64,000 nt of DNA, from the NCBI RefSeq assembly GCF_030272615.1, contig NC_081414.1, positions 811,931,069 to 811,995,068 on the forward strand. Reading direction: 5' to 3'. This DNA is from Cryptomeria japonica. Lineage: Eukaryota > Streptophyta > Pinopsida > Cupressales > Cupressaceae. A model generated the notes under the pieces. The model made no database searches. It saw only the letters and a list, made by a program, of their open reading frames with translations, and had not been told where the DNA came from. Shown one piece after another: positions 54,552 through 64,000 of this stretch (position 1 is its first letter; the number at the start of each line of letters is the position of its first letter). The position numbers and the translations under genes are program-made.

Positions 54552-56087
54552 AAAAAAATGATGGCTAGAAGAGCATTAGGAAGCTCTACTAGAATTTTGG
54601 GGGGTTGTAGCTTTTCTAAAACAACAAAGGATGGAGGGGAGAACAAAGATTGGGATGGTGATGGGCAAAAACAAAGGGTGGTTTGCAGTTGGGGGTGGCT
54701 GCCAGGGGTTCTTTGGCAATTGGGGCCCCCTCTTCTCTTCCCTACCATTGTCTCTGGTGCCTGTAGAGGCCGCTCTAGTGTGAGCTCTACCTTTTTTGAC
54801 CTTCCAATAGAGGCTTTATCTCCTGTTGGTTCCTGTTGGGATGGGGCTTGTTTTGTGTGGCCTGGGCCTTTCATGGGTCCTCTGTTCTGTGGGGTTTGTT
54901 ATGTGCGGTCTGGGCCTTTCGTGGGTCCTTTGTTCAGCCTATCTATCATTGTCTTTTCTTGGATTTTCACCCCTGCTTCTCTTTAAGAGTTTTTCTCCTA
55001 TCTTATGGAGGTGGATGGGACTCTGGTGGATTTTCCTAAGGTTACATTGTCTTTTTGGCTTCCTTTTTTCTCTCTATGCCTATTTTGGTGGTGTTATCTC
55101 CTCTTGAGGTAGAGATATTCTCTAGGGCTAGAGCTGGAGTTTCCTTATTGGAGGATGTTTTGCCTGACAAAGGCTGGTTGGATCTCAGGTTGTGGTTGGT
55201 GTGACTTCTCTTTCTGATGAAACTTTCACCTTTTGAGGTGAGGTTTGTTCCTTTGGTGATGGAGCTGAACACTTGCGGTAGACCCGATTCTTTGGTGTGC
55301 ACCCTCAATGCTTCTCCTCCTAGTATCTTTCTAAGGGCTTATTTTCTTGTTGCTCGTTTACATGAATTTCCTTTTGAGGTTATGTGCCCTCCTATGGAGG
55401 TGCAGTGGTTGCATGGTGTTCGGGTGGTTAAGGGGCTTCTTGGTCTTTTGGCTAGTATTGTGGAGGGTGGGTTGGATTTGCGTAGGGCTGTTGATGCCTA
55501 GTTTTGTCTCTGCAGGAGAACTTGGTAGGCTGGCAGCCTTTCTTTCTCTTTCCCCTATTGAGGCAGGGTTTTGGAAGGATCTTTTGTGGTTTTCTTTGTT
55601 CAATTTGATGGTTTTGGGAGCCATTTGAAAACCCAACTGGAAGGTTAGGGGATCCTTTCAAAACCCCCTTTTTAATTTTTATGTTTGGCTGGATGTTGAC
55701 AGTTTTGAAGGGCCCATCTTAGCTTGTGCTGCTTTTTGGTTAAGGGACAAGTTAGCCTTTAGGTGCCTGATTTTTGTGCATATAGGGAGGGGAACCCAAA
55801 AAATCCTTGATATCTAGATGTGGGAGTTCATCAATTTCACTAATAGGCTTAGGTTGTGTTGCTAGCAGATTTTATGATGGTTTTCTTTTAGTCTGGCTGG
55901 CTTTTGGCTAGCACTTGCTAGTTTGGTTGATATGATCTGTTGATTTATTGTGCCTATCTTTACTAGTAGAATTTTCTCTCTAGGTTTTAGATCCTAGCAA
56001 AATCTGAGGGTTTTGGGTCCCTTCAAACCCCAGTGTATGGGGTTTCTGGTCCCCTCAAAACCTGTTTTCCCTTAATAAAAAATAATG
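54552..56087 (+). mobile_element. 1.5-kb non-LTR-like insertion
   Basis: Bounded by a 10-bp direct repeat (cacttcaacc). The 3' end is 'ttttcccttaataaaaaata'. The sequence is G/T-rich and unlike its surroundings. It has a partly duplicated segment around 54855-54935 (two 'gggcctttc.tgggtcct' units). Open frames exist (54558-54986, 55217-55501) but I recognise no reverse transcriptase or endonuclease motif. It may be a 5'-truncated LINE, a SINE-like element or a processed transcript. Confidence 0.55.
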
Positions 56088-56097
56088 CACTTCAACC

Positions 56098-56154
56098 TCC
56101 CATATTGGTTACCATACAGTAATGGTTGACATCAATGACAACATAATGCCAACA
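56098..56154 (-). repeat. Terminus of a minus-strand LTR of the E1/D type
   Basis: The plus strand ends 'gacaacataatgccaaca'. Its complement, TGTTGGCATTATGTTGTC, resembles the D LTR start (TGTTGGCATTTTGATGAT). The rest of this LTR probably lies left of the non-LTR insertion (54541 and leftwards). The other end was not found. Confidence 0.45.
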
Positions 56155-57522
56155 CTTTGTATGCCTTTAAACCCAATAATTTTAAATATTATAATCTGAA
56201 TATGGAAGCCAAAAATTTAATCCTATATAGAATGAACTAAAATATCTTAAATAAAACAAAGAAAAAAAAATTATAAAACAAGAAGAGGAGAATAAAAGAG
56301 TCTTTTGAAATTTTATCGTCCCTCCCTGTATCTCTTAATCAAATGAACATTTCCCAGATCCCCTTCCAAGCTTCACCCTGTTCAAAATCTCCAACATGCA
56401 ATCAAAGTTAAAATACATGTTTCTCCTTCCTTTCCAATTGTAAATCCTCCTTCTTGACCTTCCTCTTTGCTCGTGACTTCATGCCATATTTTTTATTATA
56501 ATTGATAATATTAAAAAGAAAAAAATGCCACTTCAAACATGCACATGCAACATGCTTATGGCCCACAAAAAATAACTACGTGAAATTGTTCCCCTAGAAA
56601 TCTTTAAAGGAGCTGAAGATGTGATGCTTGAGGATGTCAAAGCCCAAAAAAAAAAAAAATCTAACCTCCACTAAATTCATCCATTCACTATAAAAAACCA
56701 ATATAGAATGCACTACAGTCTTGAGAAGCTTCAAAATAAATTTGTTCATCATACCTAGCTTAGAAAGAGAGAGCATGTCATCTCCAATAATGGTGCAAAA
56801 TCGAGTAGAGATTTTGTCGAGACGCTTGACCTCAAAAATGTAAGAAATAACCTTCATCTTTCCCTCAACAAATTTATGAGATAAGAAACAATCGAAGGCC
56901 TTTTGAGCAATATGGTGCTTCTTATTTTGTTCAAGCAACATTTTAAGGCTTGTCTCAATCCCAAAATAGGGTCATAGGTAGTGAATCATGCATGCACCTA
57001 TTTCATGCAAAACGTAATGGTTCTGTAGAGAGCATCAAATCATAGGGACAAGTGGTGAAAATTTGATTAGTTTTTTCTTTGCATAGGCATGCAAACAACC
57101 AATTTTATTTTAAAATGGCTTTTTGTTTACAGAGAACACTGATTCCATTGTAGATCCTCTTGGTGAAAATGTAAAAAAATAATTAAAATATTAAAATATA
57201 TAGATTTTGAAAAATTCAGTTTTAGATCTATAAAAGGGTATTTTTTACATTACAAAAAAATATATTATTTATACGAGTAGGAGTTGTTGAAACATCAATT
57301 TTTTAAAAATAAAATAAAATTGGTAATTAGAACTAAAATGGTATAAAGTATACATTTAGTAGACAATTCCAATTGGAAAATTTTTGGCCCATATATAAGC
57401 TAGCTATAATGAATATCCAAAGATCATATGTTTGACTAAAAATAATTTTTAGTTAGAATTACTTAAATTTACTTGCATTGATAAGTTGGCCTGAAATGTG
57501 ACACAGTTTTCTTCTTTTACAC
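56155..57522. other. AT-rich spacer with no supported gene
   Basis: A 115-codon minus-strand ORF (56594-56941) contains helix-like segments but no motif I recognise; a homopolymer A run (56646-56659) interrupts its reading on the plus strand. The rest is AT-rich without obvious repeats. Confidence 0.4.
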
Positions 57523-57984
57523 AGATAAATAGATAGATAGACAGATAGATAGATAGATAGACAGATAGATAGACAAACACAAAGATACATAAATAGATAG
57601 ATAGACATACATATAGAAAAGAAGACATATACCTAAATAGACTGGAAGATCGAAGATATATACATAGACAAACAGAAATACAACCACACATATAGACAAA
57701 TAGATAGATAGATAGACAAATAGATACATAGATAGATCGATAGATAGACAAACATATATACATACAAATAGATAAACAGAGAGACATACAAACATCTAGA
57801 AAGATAGATAGACAAGCAGGTAGATAGATAGATAGACACACAGATAAATAGACATGTAAACAAATAGATAGATAGATAAATAGAGAGATAGACAGAGAGA
57901 TCAACATATAGATAAATAGGTTGATAGATATATAGATAGACAGAAAGGTAGACAAATAGACAGACAGACAGACAGACAGATAGA
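57523..57984. repeat. TAGA/CAGA microsatellite
   Basis: Imperfect 'tagatagatagacaga' repeats over about 460 bp, with variants. The opposite strand shows long Tyr/Leu/Ser/Ile ORFs that are spurious. Confidence 0.9.
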
Positions 57985-58019
57985 CAAATGAATGTGTGAA
58001 GAAAGATAGCAAAACTTGT

Positions 58020-58618
58020 ATTTTCTGATAGTGCGAAGATCAAAGGAGTTGAGAGATGAAATCTATGTGATATTGTAATATTCTGAATGGGATCTTATTA
58101 GACATAGAAGGTGTTATATTGAGATCATTTGTACTTGTTGTCTCCCTAACAGTTGCACCAAGAATATTCTCTTACAAGGTCACTCCTCATAGGGTGTTGT
58201 CATATCATTAAATCCTCTAACTAGGTGATGCATTAAATTGTGTTTGCAAATCCTAGTAACTTGGGTAGCTCGTAACAGGGATGGTCCTCATAGGGGTTAT
58301 TGTATAGCTCTTAAATGGGAAAAGACACTTCTAATAGGGTGTGCCCCTAACCGGGTGTTGTAGACCTTAACCGGTCAGATCTCTATACTGCAGATGGTGG
58401 ATCTTGTGGGTACTAACTCCGACCATGGTTTTTCCCATTTGGGGTTTTCATGTATATGCTATTGTGTCATGTGGTTTATGTTTCATGTGGTGATTGCATA
58501 CTTGGTATTATTTATTTTATGCCTATTGAGTTTTAAGTTAGTAAAGTTGATTATCAGATTTGCATTGCTTTTACTTGGACTGATTCACCTCCCCTCTCAG
58601 TGCCTTATAAGTTCATCA
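58020..58618 (+). repeat. E3 5' LTR, partial
   Basis: It has the family tail 'gattcacctcccctctcagt' and 'ttaaccggtcagatctctat', as in E1 and D. Left edge uncertain. Confidence 0.6.
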
Positions 58619-58619
58619 A

Positions 58620-58633
58620 TTAGTATCAGAGCC
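58620..58633 (+). other. E3 primer-binding site, tRNA-iMet type
   Basis: 'ttagtatcagagcc' has one change (G to A) from TTGGTATCAGAGCC. Confidence 0.8.
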
Positions 58634-58686
58634 TAACTTCCTCAAGGCTTAACCACTTGTAAGGGATTCCTTATCCTAAGGAAAAC

Positions 58687-59987
58687 ATGGGGGAAGAAAT
58701 AAGTTATTGAGAAATGGCTAGGGAACTTTCTGGAACCAACAAAGATCTTGAAACCCTAAGAGGCAAGTACAAAGCTTCACTATCTAAATGGAAAGAATTG
58801 ACTGAGCAGTTGTTGGAGATTTCCGAGAGTAGTTATTTTGATGGAGCTAACATTGATGCATTGGTTGAAAAAGTGGAGAAGCTAAATAGTGAGAAGGATA
58901 ATCTTAGAAGAGAGTTGGAAGCAATTACAATTCGGATGATGAGGAACTAGAAACAAGAAGGAAAGATGAAGACTAGATTAGAGATAAAGAGCATGAAATC
59001 TTCAACATCAAACAAGAAAATGCTACCTTATATGAGCATTGTCATGACTAGAAAGAAGAAAAAATTGCATACAAGTAGATCTAAATATGACTATGTCACT
59101 TAGAGAGACTCTCATGAAAAGGAATGAAGATCTTACAATGGAACTTGTTGACATTAATGAGAAGCTTGATAAATTCAATAAGGGTTCTTTAATGCTTAAT
59201 AAGAAGATACAATATCAAAGGATGAACAATGACACAACTAGGATAGGCTACTCTACATTTGAAAAGGGTGAACCTTCCAATACTAAGAACAACTTACATG
59301 AAGGAAAATTTATACCTAAAGTTCAGAAACCCACTAGTAAGAAAGCTTACAAACCTATTTGTTTTTACTGTCACAAACCAGGACATACTACAAATGTGTG
59401 TAGAAGCATATCTGAGGAAAACACCGATTATAGACCTAACACCAGATATGTGCCTAGTATATTTGAAGGTTACTATTAAGAATGCAATATGTATGGACAT
59501 AGATTAGTTTAATGCAGGTATGGAGAAAACATCCCAGCACCTCACATGAGCACAAGACATGCTGGTGATTGGAGAAGGAATTATGATAATCGTAGAAACA
59601 TGAATTGGAAAAAACCCTATCCTAATCAATTTAGTCCTTATGAGATGGAGAAAAGAATTAATGTGACTTGCATAATTTGCAAAAACTTTGGACATGTAGC
59701 TATGAATTGCAGAAGAAGAAAAGGGAGAGGAAATGTAGGACCTTGGAGAGCATCTAGAATGGCCTGCTATCATTGTCATAAACCGGGACATATTGCCAAG
59801 TTTTATAGAATGTAAAAGAATAAATGGGTAAGTCACTCTGCAAATCAAAAAAGGGAAGAAGATAGCAGAAGTTGAAGAAACTAGACTCAAGATGGATAAG
59901 ATCTGGAAGAAGAAGAAGAGTGATGAAAAAGCCTCAAAAGATTCCAATTCTTTATCGAGTGTGGAGAAATATTCATCAGAAAACTAA
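58687..59987 (+). pseudogene. E3 gag-like protein: coiled coil plus CCHC knuckles
   Basis: ATG at 58687 (MGEEISY) matches E1 and D. Coiled coil with ELTEQLLEISESS and EKLNSEKDNLRRELEAI. After a TAG (58948) and a frameshift near 59000, the frame resumes at 59087-59479: CFYCHKPGHTTNVC is a complete knuckle (59359-59400). Further knuckles are CIICKNFGHVAMNC (59669-59710) and CHKPGHIAKFY (59771-59806, last C changed to Y). The tail is charged and ends at TAA 59985-59987. The three knuckles align with those of E1. Confidence 0.75.
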
Positions 59988-60431
59988 GGTGTTTTTACAA
60001 CTTGGGGTTTGCATATTATCAAATCTTGAGATGTACCTCAGAATTATATATTGTAAGTTGATTTATGCATTTGGATGTTTTTGATAAGGTTTTTAAAATC
60101 ATTAGCGATAATGCATTTAAGAGTATTTTAAATGTTTAAGGGTTTTGTCGGTAAAGAGCATTTATTGAAAATTATAGAAAGCAAATAAATAGAACTTTTT
60201 AGTTTCATTTGTCACTTTACGATCTTGAGAAAACCTAGAGAGCAATCTAGAGAAGTGAGGAGTGTGACAACAACATTCAATCCATTCTTCAATAACCTAA
60301 AGAAATCAGAGTAAAGACTTTGTTCGGTGATCAGACTGTTGAGGGTTTTCTTTGTTGAAAACCTAGTTTCAAAGCTAAAAGGTATTTATTTGAGAATTCT
60401 TACTCTATTTTTAGAAATTTGCTTAGTTAAA
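59988..60431 (+). other. E3 spacer between gag and second ORF
   Basis: Non-coding, equivalent to 28921-29364 in D. It contains 'gagcatttattga' like the D phrase 'ggagcatttatta', which supports the homology. Confidence 0.45.
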
Positions 60432-63400
60432 ATGGATACTTTACATCTTATTGATATGATGGAGAGGGCACAACCATAATTTCAAAGGAATAGATATAAG
60501 TCCAAAGAAACAAACCATGTCGGTGCATTGTTTGGTGTACCAAATGGTGTTTTGCATATTGAGGATGTAAGATCCTTCTACCACTAAAAATTAGATGATT
60601 TGGGTGTAGTATCAATTTTTACATCAATTCAAGACTTTGTGCGATAAGAAGGGTATCTTCAAATAGTAATTTAAGAGAATCATCGATAAAGGGTTTCATC
60701 ATTCAATACTTTATTGATGATTTTGATGACGAGCTAATCAAATTTGTCCCGAGCCATGTTCATGATCAATTCATGTGGTTAGAGAGACCGCACAAAATCA
60801 TAAAAGAGGAAATCCATGTGGTAACTGGTTTCTTCTCAACCACGAAGTACCATAATTGAGATCAGTGTCCAAGAATGAAGTAGAAAATCTCACATGATCA
60901 AACTAAGATGGAAGAGCTATGTCTGTAAATAATATAAATTATCCTACTATCAAATTTTGTTCGATTTTGATAGGATATAGAATTTTATACTCTAACAGAT
61001 TGAACAACATACCAACAACAACTATTCATACTACATATTGGATGATTAAGGTGTTGACTATGACTTGACAAAAGCTTTGAGAAGCCAATTAATAAAAAAA
61101 TTGGAACCTGTCAAGAAAGACAAGAAATTTAGATTCAAATTTGGTCAACTAATTATGGGTTTGTTCTTTTATTTCTAAAACTTTTTCCCCATTATTCGTC
61201 ATATTCAATGGATATCTGGTACCTCTGCATTGGTGCAAATAAAGAATGGTATCTAGATAATCAGGGACAAGTTTGATGATATCATATGGGGATACTTCAA
61301 GAAATTTCAAAAGAAAATGTATGCACAAGAGAGGATATCAGGTGAAGTAGTAAACAAGTATGAAGATTCCATATGTTTCATGGTTGGTACAGATACATGC
61401 ATGATGGAAGTTTTAATTCCTCGAACCACATGGGTAATGGCAATGGGATATAAAGTAGATAAGGATCTACTCATTTCCTATGTTGATAATTTGTTAAGCC
61501 AACTGGTAGATGCCATTGCACAGAGATTTGGAACTTACCTTGAAAAACTACTACAAGTTCACTCTGAACTGCAACAATTAGTAATTGATAAGAAGGTTAA
61601 GGAGAAAATAGAAGCTATGGCTGAGCAGAAAAACATTTCAAAGGTGTAGCTAGTAGTAGGAAAGGCCAAATATACAGCTGAACAAGGAGGCACTTCTAGT
61701 GTGCTAACTAGTCTTGTAACTGGTAAGACTAGAGCTACCAGAGATGCAGAAAAGAACAAAGAAGAAGATAAGGCTAAACCTATTGAATCTAAGAGGGATA
61801 AGCCCTCCAAACTACAATTCAAAAAGAGAAGGAAGATTGTGGCTACTCTTGCTACACCAGAACAAACTCATAAGAGAAAAAGAGGAAAGACACTCAAACC
61901 GATAGATGAAGAGGCCACTGAATCCTAGGAGGACAAAAGGCTACTAAGAGAAAGTGTTAAAAAGAAAAAGAAAACTTGTAAGGGAAAGACCTCAATTATT
62001 ATAACTTTATAAGATTATTTTAAGAAAAATGACGTTGTATATAAATGTCTATGGAATCTATAAAGGTTATGGAATCTATAAAGGTTTGAATGTATTATTT
62101 GAACATTTATCTGAAGTTAGAGAAGGGAAATTCAAGATGCAGTCATCTTTAGTACGAATAAGTATAGAAAATCACTCACTGAGTTACAACGACTGATTCC
62201 CAATATTTTATATGATCTTATTTATGCAAGATGGCAAGGTGCCATTATACATGATAAAGAATTCATTGATTATACATTGAGACATTTACAACTATAACTA
62301 CAAAAGAAGAAATTGAATAGTTGAAAGTTGAAGTAAAGGAACTGCACAAATCATAGAAGAGACTGACAAGGATGCTCATCGGTGAAACAGAATCAGTCTT
62401 AAAAGAGATTGAAATTATGCTGAAAAAGGCTTTAGGCCTTGTCACTAATGAAGACAATGAGGATGATAACCTTGTTAAATTAAAGGGAGAATATTTTCCT
62501 GAGGGTGTTAAGTCTCTAGACCTTGAACCAAACAATAAACATCTACAAGATGATCCTATTGACACTCAACCAATAGAAATAGAAGATGATGATATCGATA
62601 ATGCAGTTAATGATGACATAGATAATATTGACAATATCAAAGATAATGTAAATGTAGTGGATATTGATGTACAATTGGATGATTCCCAAGAGCAACAACA
62701 AGATGTAAATAATGAAGGTGAAAAAGAAACTGATAAGAGTTCAAGAGAGAAACTAGTGAATGATCAATCCATAGAATCACAAAATCCATCGGTAGATGTA
62801 ACTACATATACAAATGTAAATGATGTTACAAATAACAGGCATAAGGATGTGGAAAAGAAGTCAGAGGACATTTCTACTACAGAACAAAGTATGGAAATTC
62901 AATCACCAACAGTAAAGGAACATTGTGTTGAAAGTCGACCACCACCAATCACTGCAACATTACAGAATGACAAGGGAGAGAAAGAGAAAGAGAAATTAGA
63001 AGAAAAGATAATAAAGGAGAAGAAGAAGAAAACTATGACTGATGATGATGAGGACTCCATGAGCATAAAAGGTCCTATAGATATGGACAATCTAAGCTCC
63101 CCGGACTTAATGGATATTGCTACTAATATGCAATCCCATGAATAGAAGAAGAGGTTGAAAGAACAACAACGAGAATTAGAGACTATTAGGACTACTGTTG
63201 AATTTTTGTTAAGTCTCCTATTGGAGACAGATACAAATCATCTAAGTACCCCAATTGCTAAACTTGGACAGTTAGTTGTTAATAGAAGTGAACCTAAAAT
63301 CACTTGAAGAAGCAACATATTCCTTAGTAGAAATAGATTACAAGAAGAGAAGGGTAGAGAAATTGATTTCATAAATTAACACAAGTAAAGTTGCTTTAAC

Positions 63401-63883
63401 AATGAATAAAGATCTTTTGAAAATCGAATTAGAAACTAGAGGTAACATATTGGCCACTATATCCAAAGTCTCAATATTCTATTCTGACTTAAAGATAAAG
63501 AGGGAAGATATAGATAAGGAACTAGAAAGGACAAGTGAAGAATTTATACTAGTACAAGACTCTGCTTTAGCTTTTGGTAAATTAGTTGATGTTTTACATC
63601 ATATATTAGAAGTAGATGATTTTGAGCAAGTGAAGCAAATCAGATCATTGAAAGAGGTGAAGACTCACTTGGTTCCCAATGTTGAACTTCTCTGAAGAGC
63701 ATATAAGGAGTCTGAAGCAATGTTGGCTACCCTAGAGATGAGAACTAGTGATGCTATGGAAGATTTTGCTACACAAATTTTGACACATGTTGAAATAACT
63801 AAGACACTATTAGAAACATGGGAAAATAAACTTCAGCAATTAAATTTTTGTTTAGTGACATTTTCTTGAGAATTGCATTGTAA
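60432..63883 (+). pseudogene. E3 second ORF, fragmented
   Basis: MDTLHLIDMM start. Many early stops occur (60479-61260), then RFKFGQLIMGLFFYF (61131-61175), RISGEVVNKYEDSICF (61327-61374), a basic region (61860-61960), and an open 257-codon part (62372-63145) with acidic runs and the IKGPIDM motif seen in E1 (GIKGPIDL). KKRLKEQQRELETI and the final segment (63402-63695, DKELERTSEEF) complete the C-terminal part, ending near 63883. It is the most complete E1/D/E3 copy of the C-terminal half. No enzyme motif. Function unknown. Confidence 0.65.
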
Positions 63884-64000
63884 AGACTTCAAAACTCTCA
63901 TATCTATCTATATATGCAGTCTTTGATGACAATTTTTATGTAATATATTTTAATTCTTTATTTGGAATTGTTGTCAAAGGGGGAGTAGACTTAAGTGTCA
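63884..64000 (+). other. E3 3' untranslated region, to the window end
   Basis: T-rich with 'tcaaagggggagtagactta'. E1 and D continue another 150-250 bp from similar points to their 3' LTRs. Confidence 0.6.

Larger units (their letters stand above)
58020..64000 (+). mobile_element. E3: third member of the E1/D family, cut by the window end
   Basis: An LTR-like stretch (58020-58618) with a family-type tail is followed by an iMet primer site, a gag-like ORF and the second ORF. The window ends within the 3' untranslated part after 'caaagggggagtag' (63975-63988). The start of the LTR (TGTTGG) was not found; it may be truncated or replaced by the microsatellite. Confidence 0.75.

Noticed and set aside
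54558-55661. Several Gly/Phe/Leu-rich ORFs in the non-LTR-like insertion
   Set aside because: Overlapping frames on both strands, no recognisable domain; likely due to GT-rich composition.
56594-56941. 115-codon minus-strand ORF as a real gene
   Set aside because: No motif, no homologous copy in the window, and a homopolymer run within it; kept only as a remark on the spacer.
57449-58043. Overlapping minus-strand ORFs rich in Tyr, Leu, Ser and Ile with apparent membrane segments
   Set aside because: Produced by the TAGA/CAGA microsatellite.

Overview
The window is a plant nuclear repeat landscape with no intact cellular gene, tRNA, rRNA or CRISPR array. LTR retrotransposons primed by plant initiator tRNA-Met or tRNA-Trp, a Tat/Ogre-like Ty3 polyprotein with a second RNase H, AT-rich spacers and deep nesting suggest a seed plant with a very large genome. 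A gymnosperm is plausible, but this is inference.

The core is a four-level nest. (1) E1 (3598-49550) is a gag-bearing element with an iMet primer site and no pol. It interrupts the end of a minus-strand transposase-like gene. (2) Element A (9288-49398, TSD cttta), a Tat/Ogre-like Ty3 element of about 16.7 kb without its insert, sits in the 3' LTR of E1. (3) Element D (18552-41973), of the same family as E1, sits inside A between its protease/G-patch region and its reverse transcriptase. (4) B (19276-27162, minus strand, TSD gctag) and C (33022-40913, plus strand, TSD gtatc) are sibling gag-protease elements of about 7.9 kb, inserted in the 5' and 3' LTRs of D. A 1.08 kb terminal-inverted-repeat element (14238-15313) also interrupts the gag of A.

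Outside the nest, positions 1-3597 and 49551-52670 form one older unit with two convergent genes. The plus-strand gene carries a four-fold tandem duplication of an exon pair (78 + 72 nt). The minus-strand gene encodes a DFAENY / SDNCAGEF / GKGEHDG transposase-like protein whose last codons are now stranded about 46 kb away. To the right are AT-rich spacer, a 1.5 kb non-LTR-like insertion with a 10-bp target duplication (54552-56087), a minus-strand LTR terminus near 56154, a TAGA microsatellite (57523-57984), and a third member of the E1/D family (E3, about 58020 to past 64000) cut by the window edge.

Almost every ORF is broken, mostly by in-frame TAG/TGA/TAA codons explicable as C-to-T changes. 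The longest surviving ORF is the 994-codon gag-protease of C. The most unusual items are the shared pol-less E1/D/E3 architecture with an unrecognised second ORF, the exon-pair array, and a hairpin repeated three times in the LTR and leader of B and C. All alignments were made by eye; no percentages were computed.
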